This document shows, in pieces, positions 8,755-15,442 of a stretch of DNA of 15,442 nucleotides. The notes beneath the pieces were generated by a model. The model ran no database searches, had not been told where the DNA came from, and was given only the letters and a program-made list of their open reading frames with translations. Source of the stretch: Candidatus Krumholzibacteriia bacterium (GTDB taxonomy: Bacteria > Krumholzibacteriota > Krumholzibacteriia > LZORAL124-64-63). The translations under genes and the position numbers were made by a program. The first letter of the stretch is position 1; each line of letters starts with the position of its first letter. Where the stretch lies: the NCBI GenBank assembly GCA_029935695.1, contig JAOZJV010000018.1:1-15442 (forward strand), written 5' to 3'.

Positions 8755-8763
8755 TTGAACCTG

Positions 8764-9642
8764 ATGAGTTCCATATTGATGCGTGTCCTTTCTATTGTCA
8801 CCCTCATGCTGTGCCTGTTGGCTGCAGCTGCGGCCGTGGCCCTGGAAATTCCTGAAACGACGGCTTTTTTGAAAACCGAACTGGCCATCACCGGAGTCAG
8901 TCCTTCTGTGTTGTGGCATGACACCGGCCTTGGCGCAGGATTGGTTCTGGATCAAATCGGCGGCGAAGGTACCAACCAGCCTGATGAATTCGGGGGGGGA
9001 CTGGAACCTGAAAAAACAGAAGAAGAAAAGAGTGACGACGGGCCATCCAATCTGGGAGTCAAGGTCAAGGCAGGACTGTTCTCTGCTATCCTTCCTGGCG
9101 CTGGACAGTTTTATAACGGCCAAAAGAAAAAGGCCTACATCATGGCCGGAACCGAAGTGGCCATTTGGACTGCTTATTTTGTCTTTGATGCCCAGGGTGA
9201 TAACCGCATGGATTCAGCAATGGAATATGCCGGTATTTATGCAGGCACTTCGGGGGATCACGCCAACAGCTATTGGCAGAATGTCGGCCGTCACATGGAC
9301 AGCGATGAATACAATGATGCCCGCTTGCGCGAAGCCCGGGCCCTGCAGGAAACCCCCAGCAACCTGGTTTATGGTGATGACGCCTGGCAATGGGTGAACA
9401 ATGACCGCCGCTACGAATTCACCAAGATTCGGGCCGATGGTAACAGCGCCTACGATCGTCGCGATTTCATGATTCTCTTTGCCGTGGTCAACCGGGCCAT
9501 CTCTGTGGTGGACGCAGTCATTGGCGCCGGCAGCAAACCCGGAGTTCTTGAGGCTGAAGTGCTGGGGATGAACCTCGAAGTGGAAATGTTGCCGTCCTGG
9601 AGTAATCCCGGGGCCCAGTGTGTTGTCTCACGGAGTTTCTAA
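8764..9642 (+). CDS. DUF5683-like exported protein, second of a tandem pair
   Basis: A 292-residue exported protein and diverged paralogue of the preceding gene product. The signal peptide is MSSILMRVLSIVTLMLCLLAAAAAVA with cleavage before LEIPE; an ATG at 8779 is a weaker alternative start. An acidic linker (GGGLEPEKTEEEKSDDG) precedes the DUF5683-like core SAILPGAGQFYNGQKKKAYIM (S107 onward), whose LPGAGQFYNG is closer to the family consensus than its neighbour's. Then come a hydrophobic segment (AGTEVAIWTAYFVFDAQG) and a Tyr/Asp-rich region (YWQNVGRHMDSDEYNDAR). A second hydrophobic stretch (MILFAVVNRAISVVDAVIGAG) follows the shared Ala-Tyr-x-x-Arg-Asp pattern (SAYDRRDF here, DAYKSRDRW in the first copy). 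The gap to the previous gene is 29 bp, and only 1 bp separates it from the next start codon. Function unknown; the two copies may form a heteromeric pair (inference). Confidence 0.72.
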   Translation: MSSILMRVLSIVTLMLCLLAAAAAVALEIPETTAFLKTELAITGVSPSVLWHDTGLGAGLVLDQIGGEGTNQPDEFGGGLEPEKTEEEKSDDGPSNLGVKVKAGLFSAILPGAGQFYNGQKKKAYIMAGTEVAIWTAYFVFDAQGDNRMDSAMEYAGIYAGTSGDHANSYWQNVGRHMDSDEYNDARLREARALQETPSNLVYGDDAWQWVNNDRRYEFTKIRADGNSAYDRRDFMILFAVVNRAISVVDAVIGAGSKPGVLEAEVLGMNLEVEMLPSWSNPGAQCVVSRSF

Positions 9643-9643
9643 T

Positions 9644-10633
9644 ATGCACCAGAGCGGAAAGATCATTGCCCTGTGTTTTTTGATCTTGATTGGCGGCTGT
9701 GCCGGCAGTGACACCGGAGGCGCAGCCTACACCCAGCCGCCGACTCCCCAGGCATCGACGCGTCCAGGTTCTACTCCCGTGGCTTTGGAATTTGTCATGG
9801 CCTACGAAAATGTGGCCAGCGAAATGTACTTTCCCCTCGAAGGTGTCTCCGGGTGTGTTTACACTTCTGATGGATCCCTTATCATCACCGACGAAAAACG
9901 CGGCAAGGTTTATGGGCTCGATTCCAGCACCGATCGCTGGTACGAGTTCGACACTCCTCTTACCCGACCTTACCGTCCAGTGGCCGTGGCGGTGGATGGT
10001 TTCAAGGTGATGGTGCTGGATTCCGGCGGCAACACCGTCCAGCGATTTGATCTTTCCGGTGCCCACCAGGATCAGGTTTTGGATATGCGCCGGGCAGACC
10101 CGGGCATCATCAGTCAGGTGGCGGCTTTTGCCATGGATCGGGATGGCCGCATGGTGATTTCCGATCAATCCCAGCAACAGGTGATTCTGCTGGATTCCTT
10201 CCTCAACTTGAGCAGTCGATTGGGCGATCCCGGCATCCAGGATGATCAGTTCACCAATCCCGAAGGTGTTGTGTTCCTGCCCGACGGCCGGATCATGGTG
10301 GCCGATACGGGAAACTCCCGACTGTGCCTCTACGGACGCATGGGCTTTTTTGAAAGCACCATTGGCGGCAGATTTGATCCCGACAATCCTTTCCTGGCAC
10401 CCTCTGGTGTTGATGTCGATCAGCATGGCAATCTCTTTGTCACGGACCTGGCGGCGGGGCAAATTCATGTGCTGGGCACCAATTTTCGACATCTCTTCAG
10501 CACTGGTCATGATTTGGCCCTTGCCGGTCTACCGGAAGCGCCCCTGGGGATTGCTGTCAGCCCTGACGGCCTTCTCGCGGTGACGGATCGCAGCCGGCAG
10601 GCGATTCTCATCTACCGGATCATTTACGAATGA
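9644..10633 (+). CDS. Lipoprotein with NHL-type beta-propeller
   Basis: A 329-residue lipoprotein. MHQSGKIIALCFLILIGGC has a lipobox (IGGC, acylated Cys19) followed by AGS, with no Asp at +2, consistent with outer-membrane sorting. After a Thr/Pro-rich linker (TQPPTPQASTRPGSTP) the rest is about six NHL-like blades with the typical pattern of small residue, D-x-x-G-x-hydrophobic, then ADTGN/SR-hydrophobic. Clear blades include GVVFLPDGRIMVADTGNSRL, GVDVDQHGNLFVTDLAAGQI and GIAVSPDGLLAVTDRSRQAI. The start at 9644 is set by GGAG at 9632-9635, 8 nt upstream, and lies 1 bp after the previous stop, implying coupled translation; a TTG further upstream would sit inside the previous gene. NHL propellers usually bind proteins or carbohydrates. 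Here it may act as an adaptor or scaffold for the neighbouring outer-membrane proteins (inference). Ligand unknown. Confidence 0.8.
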   Translation: MHQSGKIIALCFLILIGGCAGSDTGGAAYTQPPTPQASTRPGSTPVALEFVMAYENVASEMYFPLEGVSGCVYTSDGSLIITDEKRGKVYGLDSSTDRWYEFDTPLTRPYRPVAVAVDGFKVMVLDSGGNTVQRFDLSGAHQDQVLDMRRADPGIISQVAAFAMDRDGRMVISDQSQQQVILLDSFLNLSSRLGDPGIQDDQFTNPEGVVFLPDGRIMVADTGNSRLCLYGRMGFFESTIGGRFDPDNPFLAPSGVDVDQHGNLFVTDLAAGQIHVLGTNFRHLFSTGHDLALAGLPEAPLGIAVSPDGLLAVTDRSRQAILIYRIIYE

Positions 10634-13600
10634 TTTTTGCCCGGAAATCGGGCCTCACTGTATTGCTGTGCCTGCTGGTTTGTTGGTGCGCTCCTGGTTT
10701 GGGCCTGGGCTCTGAAGTGCCATCTCCGGATCCCTCCATGCGCCAGGAAACAGAATTCCTCCTTGGTCCTCATGCCGATCAGACCATAAAACTCGCCCAC
10801 GGATTTCTGGAGCGGGATTCGGTGCGTCTTTATGTGGACGGTCACCGCTGGATCCAGGGTGAAGATTTTCAAATCAAGGCGCGCACCGGTTTGGTGGTGC
10901 CTTTGCGGCCATGGTCCGAAAAAAACGAAAAAGCCCTGGTGGTTGTGCGCTACAACTTCTTACCCGTTTCGTTGCCCTCACGGCGAGATTTGCGCCCTAT
11001 GTCCAATCCTCCCAGCCGAGATCCTGAAACCGGACACATCTCCATTGAAACTCCCTCATTTGAAGAAAACATGTGGCAGAGCGGGAATCTGGAAGTCAGA
11101 GGCAGCAAGACAGTTCAGGTCAGTTCTGGAAACCGGCGTGAAATGACCGTGGATCAGAATTTGCGCCTGACTATCATGGGGCAGCTCACTGATGACATCG
11201 CTGTCAGGGCCTTTTTATCTGACGACAACCTGCCGGTTATTCCTGAAGGCAACACTGAAGAACTCCGGGATGTGGACAAGGTCCTGGTGGAGATGCGGGC
11301 CAAAAACTGGTCGGCCACTCTGGGTGATTTTGTGGCCCAGCGAACCGGCACCAGCTTTGGCAATTACCGGCGAAAACTTCAGGGTTTTTCCATGGAAGCC
11401 CATCCCGGACAGCTGGATTTTGAGGTCCTTGCCGGTTCGCCCCGGGGGTTGTATCGCACTTTGCAAATCAGGGGTGAGGAAGCCAACCAGGGGCCTTATT
11501 TTCTGGCCGGGGCCAGCGGTGGCGCAAACCTCTTCCTGGTGGCCGGCAGCGAGCGGGTCACCCTCAATGGCGAACTGCTGAAAAGAGGCGCTGATGGAGA
11601 TTACACCATCGACTATGTGCGCGGCTCTGTCACTTTCACCTACCGCCGCCTCATCACTGCCGAAAGCACTATTGTCGTTGAGTACGAACAAGGGGAAGGA
11701 CCTTACGGCCGCACCGTTGTCGGCGGTGGTGGTGGTGCGCGTTTCAATGTACCGGGTCTGAATCTGCCAGGCAGTTTCCATGCCCGGGTCATTAAGGAAA
11801 AAGATGATCCCCAGCGGTTGCGCACCGGTGAGCTGGATCCTGCCGACGAAGCCATCCTGGCTGCAGCTGGAGATGATCCGCTGCTGGCAGTGGCATCAGG
11901 TGTTTCGCCGGCCATTGCAGGTGAAGGGCTTTATGATGAAGCCATCCAGGGTGGAAAAACCATTTATGTCTACAATCCTGCCGGTGGAAATTTCAATCTC
12001 ACTCTCTTTCATGTGGGGTCGGAATTGGGTGATTACACCTTGGATTTTCTCACCGAAACGGGCCAGAAGGTTTTTGTGTATAAGGGAGATGGCCTGGGTA
12101 ATTACCTCATCGGGCGGCCGTTGGACCGTCCGCAAATGCAGAGCATCACCACCTTGCAAAGTGTTCTCGGTGACAGCAACTCCACCCATGTGGCCGCCGA
12201 GTGGAATTTTGGCAATCTCGATTTGAACCAGCTTTCAGACTTGGACAATGAAAACAATCAGGCCCAGGCTGGAAAGATCAGTGCCCATGTGACACCCCAA
12301 AACATGAATCTGGGTGATGTCTCGTTGGGGAAACTCTCTCTGGATGGTTTTTGGGAAATGAGTGAAGAGGGTTTCAAGCCCTTCCAGGTGCACAAGACGG
12401 TTTTTGATTATGACCGGTGGGGATTGTCGGACCGGGCGCGGCGGGTTGGATTTTTAGAGCTTGAAGACCGGGAAGCCGGGGCCAAGGCTGCCTGGCTGCT
12501 GGGGCAGGACCGCCACCGCCTGGAGATCTCGGGTGATTGGGGAACATTGGAACATGGTGAAAACCTGAATGCGGACCAGATATCGGGTGTCGCTTCCTGG
12601 TCTTTGGCTGGAGGATCGGGATATCATCGGGAGCAAACCGCCACCGCCGTCGATTCTGTTGATCCTCTGGATATTGCCCGGAAAAGCCGCTTGCACACTT
12701 TGCGCTGGAAACTGGGCCCGGTGGAACCGGATATCCGGTACAAGTTTCAGTCCTGGGAGGATCAGGCCATCAGCGGCAGCCGAGCTTCAGGTTTTCGCAT
12801 GGAAGAAACCGGTTTTGGCCTTAAATCGACTCCTGGCAGTATCATGGACTGGCGGGCATCTTTCATGCGCGGTGTGGCCGATTCCCTGGTTGCCGATTCC
12901 TGGGAAACCCAACGGGACAGTCGCACATATAACGTGGGGTTGACATCCTCATTGGTGGCCGGAATGCGCCTCGTGGGAGAAGGAACCCATCGCGAGATTC
13001 AGCAGCCGGGCAACCCTGACCAAACCACCAGACTGGGACGCATCAACCTTTCCGGGCAGTGGGATAAAACAGAAAGTGACTGGTCTTTGGGCTATCGCCT
13101 GGACAACAGCCGCACCCGGGTGCTGGATCGGCAGATAGTTTTTGTGGGCGATGGACAGGGCGACTACAATGAAAATGGTGACTATCTGGGTCCAGGCTTG
13201 GGCGATCACGATCTGGTGACAGCGGCCACCGACAGCATGCTGGCCACTACGGCGGTGGTGACGGATCTGCACTGGCGCCAGGGCTTTGGGTTTTTGGGAA
13301 AGAAAAGGATTTACGGAGCCTGGAATGCCATGACCCTCGCTTCGGTGGAAGGTCGCAGCACCACCGACGATGTGGGGGGATTGCTCACTCTCGATCCTGA
13401 GGTGATATTTGATCCGGAGCACACGGTTCTGGGTGACTTTAATTTTTCCGAAGAGTTGACATTTCTGCAGCACATTCCCACGGTGGATTTGCGGGGTAAA
13501 TTCAATTACCGGGAGACCATGGATCGTCAATATTCGGACCATCCTGAAGACCGACTCAACAGAGGGTTCCAGATCAACACCACCATCAACCTGGGGCGCC

Positions 13601-14076
13601 GTTCTTCTGTGCGGGGCAAGTGGGTTAAAAAAACAGAAAACCGATACTCCACTGAAAGTGTGGCCAGCAGCCGGCGCAGTTTTGAAAGTCTGATGCATGA
13701 ATACCAGGTGGGGTATGGATACCGGCCTTCAGCTGATTTGCGGTTGAACCTGGATGCAAGCTACATCACCCGACTGGATCGAATTTCCGGAGTGAGCCAG
13801 AAAGAGTATGCCGTTCATCCCAACGTCAGACACAAATTCATGGAGCGGTGGACCATTCAGGCTGACGCCCGGGTTGCGGAAGTCAAAAGTGATGAACCAG
13901 GCAGCTCGCTGCGTCCCTGGTTTTTTCCCATTCCCGGCCGCAATGTGGAGTCGTCCTTCCGGCTGAATTGGGCGCCTTCCACATTTCTGGATGTGGGTTT
14001 GAGCTATTTTGCCCGCAAACAGGGAGACAGGGGGTGGCAACATGATCTTCGACTGGAATCGACAGCACGGTTCTAG
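10630..14076 (+). CDS. Large outer-membrane beta-barrel protein of unknown function
   Basis: An 1148-residue protein with a signal peptide (MIFARKSGLTVLLCLLVCWC..., cleavage near GLG-SE). The ATG overlaps the previous TGA by 4 bp (ATGA), so translation is probably coupled; no strong ribosome site is seen. Residues ~152-234 form a distinctive module: GNLEVRGSKTVQVSSGN, then DQNLRLTIMGQLTDDIAVRA, LPVIPEGNTEELRDVDKV and NWSATLGDF. Residues ~304-356 carry VAGSERVTLNGELLKRG and DYTIDYVRGSVTFTYRRLI. I recall this layout from uncharacterised FCB outer-membrane proteins, but not a name or role. Two glycine/aspartate motifs occur, GDGLGNY (486-492) and GDGQGDYNENGDYLGPGLGD (840-859). The C-terminal ~550 residues alternate polar and aromatic/hydrophobic positions and end in LESTARF with a terminal Phe, a BAM-type beta-signal. 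It is far shorter than SprA/Sov (~2400 aa), so I do not call it that. A link to type IX export is possible but unproven. Confidence 0.72.
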   Translation: MIFARKSGLTVLLCLLVCWCAPGLGLGSEVPSPDPSMRQETEFLLGPHADQTIKLAHGFLERDSVRLYVDGHRWIQGEDFQIKARTGLVVPLRPWSEKNEKALVVVRYNFLPVSLPSRRDLRPMSNPPSRDPETGHISIETPSFEENMWQSGNLEVRGSKTVQVSSGNRREMTVDQNLRLTIMGQLTDDIAVRAFLSDDNLPVIPEGNTEELRDVDKVLVEMRAKNWSATLGDFVAQRTGTSFGNYRRKLQGFSMEAHPGQLDFEVLAGSPRGLYRTLQIRGEEANQGPYFLAGASGGANLFLVAGSERVTLNGELLKRGADGDYTIDYVRGSVTFTYRRLITAESTIVVEYEQGEGPYGRTVVGGGGGARFNVPGLNLPGSFHARVIKEKDDPQRLRTGELDPADEAILAAAGDDPLLAVASGVSPAIAGEGLYDEAIQGGKTIYVYNPAGGNFNLTLFHVGSELGDYTLDFLTETGQKVFVYKGDGLGNYLIGRPLDRPQMQSITTLQSVLGDSNSTHVAAEWNFGNLDLNQLSDLDNENNQAQAGKISAHVTPQNMNLGDVSLGKLSLDGFWEMSEEGFKPFQVHKTVFDYDRWGLSDRARRVGFLELEDREAGAKAAWLLGQDRHRLEISGDWGTLEHGENLNADQISGVASWSLAGGSGYHREQTATAVDSVDPLDIARKSRLHTLRWKLGPVEPDIRYKFQSWEDQAISGSRASGFRMEETGFGLKSTPGSIMDWRASFMRGVADSLVADSWETQRDSRTYNVGLTSSLVAGMRLVGEGTHREIQQPGNPDQTTRLGRINLSGQWDKTESDWSLGYRLDNSRTRVLDRQIVFVGDGQGDYNENGDYLGPGLGDHDLVTAATDSMLATTAVVTDLHWRQGFGFLGKKRIYGAWNAMTLASVEGRSTTDDVGGLLTLDPEVIFDPEHTVLGDFNFSEELTFLQHIPTVDLRGKFNYRETMDRQYSDHPEDRLNRGFQINTTINLGRRSSVRGKWVKKTENRYSTESVASSRRSFESLMHEYQVGYGYRPSADLRLNLDASYITRLDRISGVSQKEYAVHPNVRHKFMERWTIQADARVAEVKSDEPGSSLRPWFFPIPGRNVESSFRLNWAPSTFLDVGLSYFARKQGDRGWQHDLRLESTARF
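14031..14037 (+). promoter_or_regulatory. Ribosome binding site inside the preceding gene
   Basis: GGGGTGG lies 4 nt before the ATG at 14042, within the last codons of the large barrel gene. It supports the long (35 bp) overlap as a genuine coupled start. Confidence 0.45.
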
Positions 14077-15442
14077 GACCATTGTTCTGTTGTTGTTTCT
14101 ATTGGTAGTGCCCGGGATTGGTTTTGCAGCTGCAGGTTCTGCCCATCTGACTATTTCGGGTGATCGCAAGATCTCTACCCGGGAAATTACCTGGATTGAA
14201 GAAGATCGCAGCTGGTTGGCATCCCTGGCGGGTTCATTGACGAGGAGCGATTTGCCTGATCCTTTCACCACCGCACCTGACAGCCTGGCCATGTTGAAGT
14301 CCTGGGTTGAAAAATCGGCCCAACAGGATTCAGTTCAGCGGTTGCGACCTGTGGCTTCTCTGCTGCGGGACCGCTGGCTGGATCGGGGTTACCTTACGGC
14401 ACAGGTTTCCGGAGTTGATACTTTGCACCTGGATCCCGGTGTCCAGTTCCATTGGTCTTATCTGGACATCGGCGGCGAAGATTTTCCAGGCCGTGATCAT
14501 CTGTTGGATCTGTGGTTGCCACGCCCCGGACAGGTTTACAACCGTGAGGAAATGGAGCGGGGCATCGAGATGGTGCTGCTCGGTGTGGGGGAAGCCGGGT
14601 ATCCCTTCGCCCGTTGGGTCACTCGGGACCTCATTCTTGATGAAGAGGCTGCCACTGTGGCCTTGAAAGGCCGTCTCCTGCCCGGATACCAGGCTGTGAT
14701 CGGACCCATCAGCAGCACATTGGAAAGTGAGCGGTCCTCTAACTTTCTGGCCCGGGCCACGGGGTTGCAGCATGGCCATTTGTTCCAGCATTCAGATCTC
14801 CAGCGGGCCACCGACCGACTTCTGGCCAGAGACCTGTACTCCCATGTGGGCACTCCCCTGGTGTACCTGACATCCAGCGTTGACACTGTGGGAATCCATT
14901 TTCCCGTCACCGAACGCCGGAAAATCAATCGTTTCCAGGTGGTGCTGGGTTTGAGCCGCAAAGAAGAAGGACAACCCAGCCGTATCAGCGGAGAGGTTGA
15001 TTTGCAGCTGCCCAACATGGCGGGAACCGGGCGCAGCCTGGGCATTGGCTGGCGTGATGATGGGGCCAACAAAGCCTGGTTTGGATTTTCGTATCTGGAA
15101 CCCATGGCTTTTGGCACACCCCTTGATATGGCATTCATTCTGGACAATGAGGTGCAAACCGACCAATACACCCGCTTCCGTCTGGACAACCGCTGGAGTA
15201 TTCCGGTGGTCGCTCTTTGGGGAGTGGAATTGGGTGTGGGGTGGGACCGCTCCACTTATCCTGTGGGTGACCTGGTTAACACCAGTCGCTTGAGGGGCCG
15301 GGGTGCTTTCCGGCATCATCGGGGTGATCGTTCGGTCAGCGGCTGGGGCGGCCTTTTTGCTTTGGAAACAGCCTACCGATCTTCTCAGCTTCGGACTGAG
15401 GATGAAGACGGCAACGCCCCAAATCCTCAGTTGGGTGAAGCC
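14042..15442 (+). CDS. Omp85/BamA/TamA-like outer-membrane protein, 3'-truncated by window
   Basis: The frame is open from ATG 14042 to the window end (467 codons). It overlaps the preceding gene by 35 bp in another frame. The N-terminus is a strong signal peptide (MIFDWNRQHGSRTIVLLLFLLVVPGIGFA, cleavage near FAAA-GS), which supports this start. About three POTRA-like domains follow: ~35-130 (LTISGDRKISTREI, RDRWLDRGYLTAQV), ~136-215 (PGQVYNREEMERGIEMVL, GYPFARW) and ~216-293 (GPISSTLESERSSNF, DLQRATDRLL). From ~294 the chain switches to barrel strands with Omp85-style features: LQLPNMAGTGRSLGIGW, resembling the NLFGTG...L strand pattern, and FSYLEPMAFGTPLD, resembling the YxEPxxFG motif. Three POTRAs are TamA-like rather than BamA-like (five). 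Omp85 proteins insert or export beta-barrel and surface proteins; the adjacent 1148-aa barrel is an attractive client (inference). The C-terminal half of the barrel is beyond the window. Confidence 0.8.
   Translation, partial: MIFDWNRQHGSRTIVLLLFLLVVPGIGFAAAGSAHLTISGDRKISTREITWIEEDRSWLASLAGSLTRSDLPDPFTTAPDSLAMLKSWVEKSAQQDSVQRLRPVASLLRDRWLDRGYLTAQVSGVDTLHLDPGVQFHWSYLDIGGEDFPGRDHLLDLWLPRPGQVYNREEMERGIEMVLLGVGEAGYPFARWVTRDLILDEEAATVALKGRLLPGYQAVIGPISSTLESERSSNFLARATGLQHGHLFQHSDLQRATDRLLARDLYSHVGTPLVYLTSSVDTVGIHFPVTERRKINRFQVVLGLSRKEEGQPSRISGEVDLQLPNMAGTGRSLGIGWRDDGANKAWFGFSYLEPMAFGTPLDMAFILDNEVQTDQYTRFRLDNRWSIPVVALWGVELGVGWDRSTYPVGDLVNTSRLRGRGAFRHHRGDRSVSGWGGLFALETAYRSSQLRTEDEDGNAPNPQLGEA

Noticed and set aside
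10672..10689. Lipobox at the LLVCWC segment of the large barrel protein
   Set aside because: The residue before the Cys is Val or Trp rather than Gly/Ala/Ser, so signal peptidase I cleavage near GLG-SE is more likely.
10630..14076. Calling the 1148-aa barrel protein SprA/Sov
   Set aside because: It is about half the usual length of SprA/Sov, and I cannot see SprA-specific domain repeats. Only the general theme of a large barrel near T9SS genes matches.

Overview
The window is one continuous, densely packed plus-strand gene cluster with eight protein genes and no RNA genes, mobile elements or CRISPR. Every product whose N-terminus is visible has an export signal, so the whole cluster is devoted to the outer membrane and cell surface. 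The host is a Gram-negative, moderately GC-rich bacterium. A PorU/PorV pair, CTD-bearing secreted proteins, DUF5683-like proteins and the FlgD-like style of the C-terminal domains point to the FCB superphylum (Bacteroidota relatives). A non-Bacteroidota FCB lineage (for example a Krumholzibacteriota-, Eisenbacteria-, Latescibacterota- or Marinimicrobia-like group) seems more likely than a true Bacteroidota. That placement is inference and cannot be settled from this window.

Layout: (1) 1-3089, a PorU-like C25 (gingipain-fold) sortase, cut at its 5' end by the window. (2) 3155-4180, a PorV-like outer-membrane barrel. (3) 4218-7742, an M6-type secreted zinc metalloprotease with FG-GAP-type repeats and a type IX sorting domain. 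(4, 5) 7769-8734 and 8764-9642, two diverged tandem DUF5683-like proteins. (6) 9644-10633, a lipoprotein with an NHL-type beta-propeller. (7) 10630-14076, a large (1148 aa) outer-membrane beta-barrel protein of unrecognised function. (8) 14042 to the window end, the N-terminal 467 codons of an Omp85/BamA/TamA-like protein with about three POTRA domains.

Gaps between genes are small: about 65, 37, 26, 29 and 1 bp, then overlaps of 4 and 35 bp. No convincing terminator or internal promoter is visible, so the cluster probably forms one transcript whose promoter lies upstream of the window.

Functional reading: PorU and PorV are the attachment/sortase part of the type IX secretion system (T9SS). 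They act on cargo carrying a C-terminal domain (CTD), and the next gene encodes exactly such a cargo. The downstream genes add a large barrel, an Omp85 protein, an NHL lipoprotein and two small DUF5683-like proteins. This looks like a combined T9SS-attachment and outer-membrane-assembly locus. The roles of genes 4-8 within it are inference. No other T9SS core component (PorK/L/M/N, full-length SprA/Sov) is seen here.
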